Shown here piece after piece: positions 45,301 to 55,100 of a stretch of DNA of 64,000 nucleotides. Under the pieces are notes generated by a model. The model did not search any database and was not told the DNA's origin. It was given only the letters and a program-made list of their open reading frames with translations. Position numbers and translations under genes: made by a program. Origin of the DNA: Acorus gramineus (lineage: Eukaryota > Streptophyta > Magnoliopsida > Acorales > Acoraceae); the NCBI GenBank assembly GCA_030737835.1, contig JAUJYN010000031.1, positions 1,633,608-1,697,607 of the forward strand, written 5' to 3'. How positions within the stretch are numbered: position 1 is the stretch's first letter; each line of letters starts with the position of its first letter.

Positions 45301-45319
45301 TGATCTCCCCGTGGAGGTA

Positions 45320-45565
45320 GAAGATCAATTACCTTTGTCGCGAATGGATGATCTATTTGACCAGCTCTGAGAGCGAGTGCCTGCTGTTAGATCGATCTTC
45401 GCACAAGGGTACCACAAGCTGGAGATCCGAGAGTTGGACATCCCGTAGATGGCCTTTCGTGACCGTTCAGGCACTACGAGTTTTAAGTACTGCCGTCGGG
45501 GTGGACGAATGCGCCGGATGCCTTCGTGGATCTCGAAAGTTTTATTGGGTTTTCGAGGACTACTT
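45320..45565 (+). pseudogene. TyB reverse transcriptase N-terminal fragment
   Basis: LPLSRMDDLFDQL at about 45,331 and the following GATCGATCTTCGCACAAGGG / GAATGCGCCGGATGCCTTCG blocks match TyA 18,843-19,040. The catalytic FIDD motif is not preserved; the corresponding segment reads through stops. Confidence 0.75.
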
Positions 45566-45639
45566 TGGGGTAGTCTTTGTTGAGTTGCTGTGGTGTGATG
45601 ATAAGATGATGTGGGTGACCTTGTTTCCCCAGGTTGGCA

Positions 45640-46740
45640 TGCCCTCAGGCAAAGTTCGAGATTCAACATCGCGTGGGAAGCGTCAGTCCATCAAGATTCC
45701 TCAGTGGACGTGAGAATGGGTTGTCAGGGATTGTTGCAGACTCGTTAATGTCACGTTCGGGTCACGACGCCGTCTGGGTGATCATTGACCGACTGACTAA
45801 GTCCGCGACTCCCTCCCTATCAGACTGATTGAGTCTCTGGACGTCTTGACGTGGGTTTCCACCTTCGCGATTGTTCGTCTTCATGGCACTCCAGTCGGCG
45901 CTATTTTCGGTTGAGACGCGAGGGTTACTTTGAGGTTGTGGCGCAGCCTTTGGCGCGAGCCTCCATTTAAGTATAGCGTTTCATCGCCGATGGACAGCCA
46001 GTCAATGAGGGCGATTCGAACCTTGGAGGACATGCTATGTGCCTGCGTGCTCGATGTTGAGGGCAGTTGGGTGAGGCACCACCAATTGTTGGGGTATGCC
46101 TGTAAGCGACTGCCATTCGAGCACCCGGATGGATCGGTGATGGGCACTCTACAGGCGCAGTTCCATACCTCCCTTGTGTTGGGACGGTAGTGGAGCGCCA
46201 GTTGGAGGGGCCATAAGTTAGTTGTTTGACCTCGCGGTGGCCGGGTTGGTTAGGGTGTACATCTGCACCTCCCAGAACCGACAGAAGGGCTACCCGGGTC
46301 ATCGTCGCCAGAAGCTTACCTTCGGGTTTGGCGACCATAATTGCAAGGAAGTGTCCTGGTTTAAGGGCATCCTCTGTTTCGACGTTCGGGGCAAGCCGAG
46401 TTGCTCTTTAATGGGACCTTGTTCTCGTCATTGAGTGGATTGGGGAGGTGGCTTATCATGTAGCCTTTCCCCCGCAGCTGGTTCATGCCCACGACGTCGT
46501 CCTTGTCCCATGGCCAAGGCGTTATGTCCACGATCCTGCTCACGTCATCCCGTTCGAGCCGCTTGTCTCTGAGCCGGACAGTCATTCGTGGAGCAGTCGA
46601 TTGAGATCATGGACCGCCGCGTGAGGAGGCTCTGCACCAAGACCGTCCAGCTGGTCGAGGTGCGATGGCAGCACCGTCCGGTGTTAAGGACACTTGAGAA
46701 GCTCATGGATGCCAGGTGTGACGCATCTTTTCCCCTCCTA
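45640..46740 (+). pseudogene. TyB integrase and chromodomain-like tail, decayed
   Basis: Colinear with TyA 20,310-21,421: WVIIDRLTKSA (about 45,775), the RTLEDMLCACVLD segment (about 46,018), GGGCAAGCCGAGTTGCTC, and the tail IEIMDRRVRRLCTKTVQLVEVRWQ (46,600-46,675). Multiple frameshifts and stops; the first DDE Asp region is altered. Confidence 0.82.
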
Positions 46741-46775
46741 GATGTTTTTGCATATTTTGAGGACAAAATTTTCTA

Positions 46776-46787
46776 AGGGGGGAAGAA
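46776..46787 (+). promoter_or_regulatory. TyB polypurine tract
   Basis: AGGGGGGAAGAA directly before the 3' LTR. Confidence 0.88.
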
Positions 46788-49700
46788 TGTTATATATGTG
46801 TCACTTTTTAGCCTGCTGGTAACCGTTGGAGCATTTCTGGCAGTTTTAAAATTTTTAGGGTTTTTCGATCGGAACCGCATAATTTCAGACTGTTAGCTAT
46901 CGTCTGAGCTAGAGGACTCCGATTGAAAATCTAACTGCATATTTGGTGTCCTGGTGCCATTTTAGCCACTCATGAAAATTTCATCGAATTCTGGCATCGT
47001 TTGCAAAAATTTCACAGTTCCGGGACGTATCCGAGTTTTTAAGTCGCGCTCTATTAAAAGGAATCAAAAATATCTCGTCACTATTCATCATCTTCCCGAC
47101 CTGCTCTCTCTCTCCTCTCCTCCGATTTTCTTCCGTTCGAGCCCCTTACACCCCTCAAAACCAAAAACCTAAAGCACGGGAAGTGTAGATCGGGTCCCGA
47201 TCTACGCTCCGGTGTCTTCAAATCCAAATTCCGACGATCCTAGCCTCCCCGACCTCCCCTCTCTCTCCTCTGTTTCGAGCCAAATCGAGGGCCGTGATAG
47301 ATCGGGGCGTGAGAAGGCTTGTGGGAAGGGTTTCGGCGCGTGGAGATCCACCGGACGCCCTTCCTCCCCCTCGGTAAGCTTCTTTCCCTCTCTTTTCTTG
47401 TCTAGATGATTGCTAGGGAGGAGTTTTGTGTGTGGGGGATGGTCGGTGGCAGTGGGGGTCGTCGGAGGGTGGTCGGGGGTGGTTGGAAGTGGTCGGGGCA
47501 GTGGGAGGGGTGGTTGGAGGTGCTCGGCAGGCGGGAGATGTCCTCGGGCGCAGGCAGCAGCAGCAGCGGCCAGGCAGCGCGCAGGCCGGGCGCGCGCGGG
47601 CATGCGCGCGTGCGTGCGCGGGTGTGCGTGCGCGCGGCGTGTGCGTGGGTGTGCGCGGGCCTGGTGCGTGGGGCTGGTCGTGCTGGGCTCGCTGGATGGG
47701 CTGGGGGCCTCAGGCAGCACAGGCAACGAGCAGGAGCCGGCTGGGCGTGCGCGCGTGCGTACGCGCGAGCGTGCGCGCGGGCGTGCGCTCGGGGGAGCTG
47801 GTCGCGGCGGTGCGAGGCGTGCGAGCTGCTCGGGTGGTGCTGTGCGCGAAGGGCTGATGGCGAGCTGGTCTGGGCGCGCGCGGAGGTGCTGGCCGAGGTG
47901 CTGGACGTGCGAGGTGCGCGCGGAGGTGCTGGCGGAGGTGCTGGACGCGCGAGGTGCGCGCGGAGGTGCTGGCGGAGGTGCTGAGCGGAGCGCTCGGGTG
48001 CTGGGGCGCGCGCGGAGGAGGCGCGGGGCGAGGAGCTGTGCGCGAGGCGTGCGCGGGGCGCGGCGGAGCGGCGGAGCTGTGCGCGGGGCGCGGCGGAGCG
48101 GCGGGGCGCGCGCGGGGCGAGGAGCGTGCGCACGGCGTGCGGGGCGCGTGCGGGCTGCCGCGGCTGGGCTCGGTGGACGCGCGGGGCCCCGGGCGGTGCG
48201 CGGGCTGAGGCGCGGCGGCGCGTCCGGGCGGTCGGGTGGCCGTGCGGGTGGTGGCCGGCCGTGCGGTGGTTGCCGGGGGGGGTGTTGGATGTTTGTTTGT
48301 GTGTGTTATGTATTTTTGGGATAATTGTGGATTTATTCTAACCAGTTAATACCTTGTCTTGCAGATCTCGACGGACGGTCGCGCGTCGACCCGATTCCCG
48401 GTGAGTGGGACAATCCAACCCAGTAGAGAGGGGTCATACGCATTTGGGCGTATACCGACCTCTCCTGGGGCGTCATGGATAAATATTAACCTGCAATGAT
48501 ATGTATATCATGCGAGCATGATTAAACTGTAGAATGCATGTTACCCTAGACTTTGCATGTTAGGGACTTGCACCCTTAGGATGTGTATGAGCCATGCAGC
48601 ATGTCCCCTGGTTCCATGTTAGGAAGCCCGGCCGATGCATGTGCCCTACTAGTTTATTTATTTGATTAAATGCTAGTATTTGTTTACAATGCATGTTATA
48701 GTGAATATTATAGGGGAGGGGCCTTGCGAGGACAGCGGTGAGACCCGGGTTAGGGTACACCGTGTTCCTTGTTTGGTTGTCGGGGTGTCCTATAACGGGA
48801 ACTCACGCTGCCCTCCCGAGTTTCTTTCCCCAACGATATTCCACCTTGTTATAACCTTATGCATGTTCCCCGCATCGTAGTTATGCGCCCTGGTGGGTTC
48901 TGAGGAATTCAGAACATTAGTGTTGTTATAATGTGCCGTCTGCGGATCCAAGTGGATCATATGCGATGGTTAGGCTGTTCTGTTCCCTTCGTTGGATCCG
49001 GTAGAGACTACCCCAGCGTTAGACAGGGCCTTCCTGACAGAGGGCTCCCATTAGTAGGCACCTCCTGATTTTGGACGGACTGTGCTGAATGTGGGAGTAG
49101 ACCAGGCAGCCTACGGAGTGGAGGAGAGCCTATCGGTGGACCAAGGGTGACCAACAGCCTAGTCAGTCCCAAAATCCTGTGTCACCCATTGAAGGGTGAG
49201 GGTGAGGGTGTAGTGGGTTGGCGATGAACGACCCACTGGAGTTGTGATTGGATGCTTATCAGTCCCAAAATCCTGTGTCACCCATTGAAGGGTGAGGGTG
49301 AGGGTATGGTGGGCCGGCGATGTGGCGACCCACTGGATTGTAAGTCCCAAAATCCTATGTCACCCATTGAAGGGTGAGGGTGAGGGTGTAGCGGGTTGGC
49401 GGAAGCGACCCGCTGGTTTTGGTGTTGATTAGTCCCAATATCCTTGGTCACCCATTGAGGGTGAGGGTGAGGGTGTAGTGGGTTGGCGGTAGCGACCCAC
49501 TAGGTTGAGGAATTGTTGTTATTTGTGGCTTTGGTAATGATATTGTGAATGATGAGGATATCTGGTTGTGGTCAATTTTGTCTGTGATGCATGGGTTGTG
49601 CCGTTCACTGAGCGTGTGGCTCACCCCTAGCATAATATTTTTCTCTTCAGTGTCATCTGAGTCGGATCTGGAGGAGGAGCTCCCCGAGGGACTTCATCAG

Positions 49701-50038
49701 TAGCGGAGTAGCGCCACGTCCCGCGAGTTGCAGAGACTATCAGCATCCCTTGTACCAGTATGTATTTTCCGTGCTTGGGCACGCGTTTGTGTTGTATTTG
49801 GACGTCTTTGTATGTATATTGGCTCTCACAGGACATGTGATTATGTATGGAATCTGTAGTGTGTTTTGATTACAGATTCAGTCTTAGTTATCCGCATTTG
49901 GTGTATATATCATGTCAGCCCTGCTTTTGTTGTCTGTGTGCCATTCTGGCTGCTTGTGTATGATATTATTGACCTCCTGTGTAGATTCTGATATTATATA
50001 TACACTTGCCGCGTCCCGGGGACGCCTGGGGCGTGACA
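46788..50038 (+). repeat. TyB 3' LTR (3,251 bp)
   Basis: Nearly identical to the 5' LTR. The intron candidate is 47,374-48,364 (991 bp, 36 bp shorter because of a contraction in the GC-rich tract near 48,080-48,120). Four G-rich tandem repeat units from about 49,181 to 49,505. Ends GGGGCGTGACA followed by AGTAC. Confidence 0.92.
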
Positions 50039-50043
50039 AGTAC

Positions 50044-50600
50044 ACTTCGAGAGAGTTTAGAGATTATTGATTGCGTCATGGTATTCGACACAAAAGAATA
50101 GAACCTGGCACTCTACAACATAATGGTGTCGCAGAATAGAAGAATTGCACCATTGTTGAGAAAGTCATGTGTATGCTAAAGATGGCCGATTTGCCTAGAA
50201 CCTTCTGGGGTGAAGCTGTTTCGACCGTCTGCTACCTGATAAACAGATCACATGGTGTCTTCGGATTCTAGTATTCCAGAGAAGGTTTGATCCAGAAAGG
50301 AGGCTTCATATTCATATTTGAAGGTCTTTGGATGTAGGACTTTCATTCATGTACCCAAAGAGCAAAGAAAGAACCTTGATGATAAAGTGGTTCCATGCAT
50401 TTTTGTTGGCTATGAAGATGAAGAATTTGGCTACAGGTTTTGGGATTCAACAAAGAAAATGATGGTTTGACACAGAAACGTGGTCTTCTACAAGAATTAG
50501 AGTATTAAAGATTTCGACAAAGCTACAAAACCAGATGACGGTGTTGTAAACCTTACACCAATTCCTTCACCAGCACAGCTCGCTACAGATGGGGAGGAGA
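50044..50600 (+). pseudogene. Copia integrase, 3' part
   Basis: Continues the interrupted integrase in broken frames (REFRDYC-like, HGIRHKRIEPGTLQHNGVAE-like segment near 50,070-50,135, then LPRTFWGEAV at about 50,195 and the FGCRTF / FVGYEDEEFGYRFWD blocks). Stops and indels throughout. Confidence 0.8.
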
Positions 50601-50799
50601 CAAAAAGTGAAGACATTGATGCGGTGCCAGAAATGCCTAACAACAATAGAGCCAGTTCCTGAATAGGGAGAACAACATGGTCAGTCAGAGACTACAGATA
50701 ATCAAATCAGAAAAAAAAACATCTAGAGAGCATAGGCCATCATCGAGATACCCCACCTCTGAGTATATTTACTTACTAATGAGGGGAAGCTAGAAAGTT

Positions 50800-51500
50800 T
50801 TCAGGTGGAACAAACTCATAAAGAAAAAAATATGGCTTAGGGCCATACAAGATGAGATGAATTCTCTACAGAAAATAATACTTATGAGTTGGTTGAACTT
50901 CCTAAGGATAGAAAAGCTCTGTGAAACAAATGGGCATTTAAGCTCAAGAGAAATGGAAAGAAGAATCTGGTGAAGTACAAAGCTCGACTAGTGGTCAAAG
51001 GCTTTGGGCAGAAGCATGGAATCGACTTCGATGAGATATTCGCTCTAGTGATGAAGATGACTTCCATCAAAACAATTCTCAGTCTAGCAACTAGCCTTGA
51101 TCTTAAGGTTAAACATCTCGATGTAAAGACTGCATTTCTTCATGGCGATTTGGAGGAAGAGATCTATATGGTGCAACCAGAAGGACTTGAAGTCAAAGAA
51201 AAAGAACACATGGTCTGTAGATTGAAGAAAAGTCTCTACGGTCTGAAGGAGGCACTAAGGAAGTGGTATATAAAATTTGACTCCTTCATGGTGAGTCAGG
51301 AATACCAAAGACAACCGCAGACCCTTGTATTTATCTCAAAAGGTCCACTGATTGTAATTTTATAATTCTTTTGCTCTATGTTGATGATATGCTCATAATC
51401 GGACTAGATGCTATGATGATCAGAAAACTGAAATAGGAGTTATTTAAGTCTTTTGAAATGAAAGACTTAGGACCAGCATGACAAATTTGGGTATGCAGGT
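50800..51500 (+). pseudogene. Copia reverse transcriptase
   Basis: KYKARLVVKGFGQKHGIDFD, LKVKHLDVKTAFLHGDLEEE, IYMVQPEG, and CRLKKSLYGLKEALRKWY lie in one open frame at 50,970-51,365. The catalytic LLLYVDDMLI follows in another frame at about 51,370. Frameshifts separate the two, so it is inactive. Confidence 0.9.
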
Positions 51501-51599
51501 TATTCATGACAGGAAAGCGAAGAAATTGTGATTGTCATAAGAAAAATATATTGAATGAATTCTTGAAAGGTTCAATATGAAAGGTGCCAACACCGTTAT

Positions 51600-52300
51600 C
51601 ACACCTATCACAGAAAATTTAAAATTGAGTAGAAGTTTGTGACCCTCGACCAAGGAAGAGAAGGAAGAGATGAAGAAAATTATATACTCCTCTGCAATAG
51701 GAAGTTTATGTATGCCATGGAATGCACTCGGCCAAATATATCACACGCAGTTAATATCGTGACTAGATATCTTGCAAATCGTGGAAAAGATCATTGGGAA
51801 GCTGTAAAGTGGATCTTCAGGTATTTAAAGGGCAGTTCCAAGTTGTGCTTAAGTTTCAGCAATTCAGAACCAGTGTTGGAAGGCTTTACAGATGCTGATA
51901 TGGTAGGTGATCTTGATCATAGAAACCAACATTGAGATACTTATTTACTTTCGCAGGGGGAGTTGTCTTGGCAATCAAAACTGCAGAAGTGTGTCGCTTT
52001 GTCTACGACAGAGTAGAATATATTGCAGCTACCAAAGCAAGTAAAGAAATGATATGGTTGAAACATTTTCTCCAAGAGCTAGGTTTGAAGCAAGACGAGT
52101 ACGCACTATTTTGTGATAGCCAGAGCACTTGGGATTTGAGTAAAAATGCTATTTACCATTCTCATACGAAGCACATTGATTAGATATCATTGGATCCATG
52201 ATGCCATCAACAAAAACTTGATCAAGATGAAGAAGATTCACACAGACCGTAATCCCACTAATGCGATGAGAAAAGTTGTTCTGAAGAACAAGTTTGAGCT
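51600..52300 (+). pseudogene. Copia RNase H
   Basis: CTRPNISHAVNIVTRYLANR, WIFRYLKGSS, FTDADMVGD, then shifted frames with ATKASKEMIWLKHFLQELG and CDSQSTWDLSKNAIYHSHTK. These are the standard copia RNase H blocks, broken by at least two frame changes and several stops. Confidence 0.88.
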
Positions 52301-52368
52301 TTGAAAGAAGCTGGCTAGCATGGAATCCAAGTGAGGAATCATGGACCGGGTTCCCCCCTCATTGGGCT

Positions 52369-52380
52369 GGAGGGGGAGAT
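52369..52380 (+). promoter_or_regulatory. Copia polypurine tract
   Basis: GGAGGGGGAGAT immediately before the 3' LTR. Confidence 0.88.
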
Positions 52381-52856
52381 TGTTGGGTGTGAGCCTTATT
52401 TAGGCCCAGCCCATGATGAGCCTTTCTTCATTGAGTGCTGCTACACTTAGTTTTTTTTCTTAGTCCAAAACACAGACCTATATATCTCGTTACAGACTCA
52501 GTGAAGCATATACCTCATTAGATGATGTATATACCTCACTAAAAATTTTCCTACACTTATTAGAAATGGGTTCATTCAACTCAAAATTGAGCAACATGCA
52601 CTTTTCATCAAAACATATACCTCATTAGATGATGTTTACTATTTTTTAAAAAATAAAAACACTTGAGGTCTGAGTTTTGGTTGATAAATGTGACTGAGTG
52701 TATCATTTTCCTTCTTCATTTGAGTGCACAAAAGGGTGCACATGCATGGAGGAAAAGATATGCACATGAACAATGCATATATTTGTTTTATTAGGGCTTC
52801 CTCTCTTTATTAGACAGACATAAAAGAAACAACGGCGCTCGTGTGTTCTGTTTGGT

Positions 52857-52893
<37 letters not shown>

Positions 52894-53259
52894 AGTTCTC
52901 TTCGGTACTTCTTCATGGATTTCGACATGGTCTTCTTCTTCATATTATTTAGAAGATTAGATTTAGGGTTCTATTTGCGGTAACCCTGTATTTCCTCTCT
53001 CATATTTGTATTCATCAAGTTTTTGAGAAAAACTTGAGAATACATTATTTTTTATTATATTTTTTATATAGTATATTATTACTGGAGTGCCCCATGGATG
53101 TAGGCTTAAGCCGAACCACATTGAATTCGGTGTTATTTGGTAGTTTGCTTGTTTTTCTATTTTTCTGATTGTTTTGGTGATTATTTCGGGCTGCATAAAT
53201 ATTTTTTCATGATTATTATTATTTATTTTACTCAAATAAAATTGTTAAAAATCCTAACA
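52381..53259 (+). repeat. Copia 3' LTR (879 bp incl. MITE)
   Basis: Starts TGTTGGGTGTGAGCC and ends AATCCTAACA. Carries its own MITE at 52,432-52,711, absent from the 5' LTR, and an expanded (GA)n run at 52,860-52,890. An 11-bp segment present in the 5' LTR (GTTGTTCAACG) is missing. Confidence 0.92.
52432..52711 (-). mobile_element. MITE-X copy in copia 3' LTR (280 bp)
   Basis: Flanked by the 8-bp duplication TTCTTCAT (52,424-52,431 and 52,712-52,719). The 5' LTR has the empty site CTTTCTTCATTTGAGTGC. Inverted relative to the copy at 37,464-37,743 and of the same 280-bp length: it starts TGAGTGCTGCTACACTTAGT and ends GACTGAGTGTATCATTTTCC. Confidence 0.88.
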
Positions 53260-53264
53260 TAATA

Positions 53265-55100
53265 GATTTGGGTTTACATAATGATTTTGTTCTACTGAAA
53301 ATCAACATTTTGTATGTCCATGACACATCCAAAACACTAGTTAAGTAGACCAATCACTCATTAATCTTTTCCTAAAAACAAAAGTCATAGCTATGGTATT
53401 CCCTTTTTACAAGTCTAAAAAGGCAGAGTGTGAACAACATACATAACATGCAGTATTAGAAATTGTGTTGTCATCGGTGTTAATATTTGTAGCTTAATAA
53501 ATCAATGTTTTAGTTTTTTCAAATTAATTTTGTTTTTAAAAGAATCGCATGTAACTCTTGCATAACTTAACAAATAGAATTTGATTTTAAACAATGAATT
53601 ATAATTGCTCCATTTGTTTATGCATATGGTTAGTGGAATGTTATTAGTTTTTATTGTGTATTTGAGTATCAAGGGTGTTGTAGTCAATTCAGTGTCTTTG
53701 ATGAGAAGACATACTATGAGCCATTGATATGATAAACCCAATAAAAGATTCGTCCTTGCATCTTTCTTATATGTGAATAGAAAGAGAGATGCAACAACTT
53801 AACTCATCAAAGAAGAGGAGGAGAAGCAAGGGTGCCTAAAGGTTTCTTCTCTTCTTCAAGTTTCTTTTCCATGTGGTTCAGCCATTAAAGCACATTTAAA
53901 AGAGGTGATCAAGAGTACTTGAAGATCAAAAGACAAGGTCTATCTTTATACAATCTAATTGTTGCATTTCATACATTTCAAGATGTGATTCTTGTGATCA
54001 TGTGAATTGTTTGTGACTTCAAACATGAAGTTTATGAATCCAACAATCCTGTAAAACGTTATTACAGCCAGCGAAGATCGGAGCACCATCATAATCAAGA
54101 GGGCTAACCAAGGTGCCAAATAGGGACTGAACTTTAAAAATACACACAATTAAAGGCTCTTCATCATTGGCTTTTCTACATGTTAAGTTTTCTTCCATGC
54201 ACACCCTACTACCCTTCAACAACTGCATTATTTCCAGATCTCCGTGAAAGGCCATCTTCAGGAATACTAATGGCATGTCCCTGACATTAGAAACACAAAA
54301 ACAATGATAAACAAATGCACCCCTGGAGATAGTTATTATACCAAAATAGATAACAATCTATGTATAATAAAAAAAAAATTATGTTTGGTTGTCTTTTATA
54401 TTATTCTCATTAGAAAATATAAAAGCGAACATTTTGTTGTTTGGTTGACCTCGAATAAAATAAGGATAAGTGGTGGATAAAAAATAGATAAAAGTTTATG
54501 ACTTTTAAATGACAACCATACCCTTGCATAAATTGATTGCGTTTAGAAATCAATGTGAAAGATGTGATACATATGACATGTTTTTAAGATGTGTATGAGA
54601 GTGTTAAGTGAGATAAAACTTTTAAAATGACATGAAAGGGTATTTTTATTCATTGACATAGATAAACATTGATAAACAATTCCATAATCCTCCGAGCATA
54701 GTTATAAAACTTATCCAAACATAGTTTTCAGAGTTTATTATCTCAAAATAAATATATTTTTTTTTCCTTTATTCCTCTTTATTCCCTAGCTACACCTCAC
54801 CCCAAGGGGATGTTGTGCTTCCATATCTTATAATTATTAAAAAGCCGAGTGTTGTTACACACAGTTTTTTTTTTTTATCCCCAATTCGAGATTTATATGC
54901 ATCGATAAAAAATTATCAAAGCATATACTTACATAAACGAGGTACATATTTCAATAGAAATTTTTATATTTTCTATAAATACATTTATATAATTCAATGG
55001 AACATGTGTTTAATTTCTTATAAAAAAAACACATATAAATTAGATTTCAGACTGAAAAGGTGTTGTACGTAAACATTATTCTAAAAAGCGGACACATATT
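53265..55100. other. AT-rich spacer downstream of the kinase gene
   Basis: Mostly AT-rich. It holds a possible last exon of the kinase gene (54,209-54,280), a probable MITE at about 54,378-54,730 whose ends (ATTATGTTTGGTTGTC and the inverse of TATCCAAACATAG) are inverted, and a truncated MITE-X copy at 54,845-55,000. No independent gene is clear; the minus-strand frame at 54,019-54,276 has no recognised domain. Confidence 0.4.
54209..54280 (-). other. Possible alternative last exon of the kinase gene
   Basis: A minus-strand acceptor TCTAATGTCAG|GGACATGCC begins a 23-codon frame (GHAISIPEDGLSRRSGNNAV...) ending in TAG. It would join in phase with a strong donor CACAG|GTTAGT at 55,113 within the last kinase exon, replacing the terminal VSM. 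Only transcript data can decide. Confidence 0.35.

Larger units (their letters stand above)
39859..50038 (+). mobile_element. Ty3/gypsy retrotransposon TyB, complete ends, scrambled interior
   Basis: Inserted in copia integrase with perfect 5-bp duplication AGTAC (39,854-39,858 and 50,039-50,043). LTRs 3,292 bp and 3,251 bp, TGTTATATATG...GGGCGTGACA, nearly identical by eye, so a recent insertion. Met-tRNA primer site and polypurine tract are intact. The interior (43,151-46,787) is only 3.6 kb and its coding segments are out of canonical order and full of stops, so it is non-autonomous. Confidence 0.93.
37301..53259 (+). mobile_element. Ty1/copia retrotransposon, decayed, with nested insertions
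   Basis: LTRs TGTTGGGTG...CAACA / CTAACA at 37,301-38,182 and 52,381-53,259; flanks CAATA (37,296-37,300) and TAATA (53,260-53,264), a duplication with one mismatch. The internal order gag-PR-IN-RT-RH is that of copia. Met-tRNA primer site at 38,185 and polypurine tract GGAGGGGGAGAT before the 3' LTR. All domains carry stops and frameshifts. Integrase is split by the TyB element 39,859-50,038. The LTRs differ by many substitutions and an 11-bp indel besides the MITEs, so it is older than TyA and TyB. Confidence 0.92.

Noticed and set aside
54019-54276. Minus-strand 85-codon frame downstream of the kinase gene, first considered as a U-box exon
   Set aside because: None of the U-box residues (PxxFxCPI, DPxxxxxGxTYE) are present. 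Only the other reading phase is compatible with splicing from the kinase exon.
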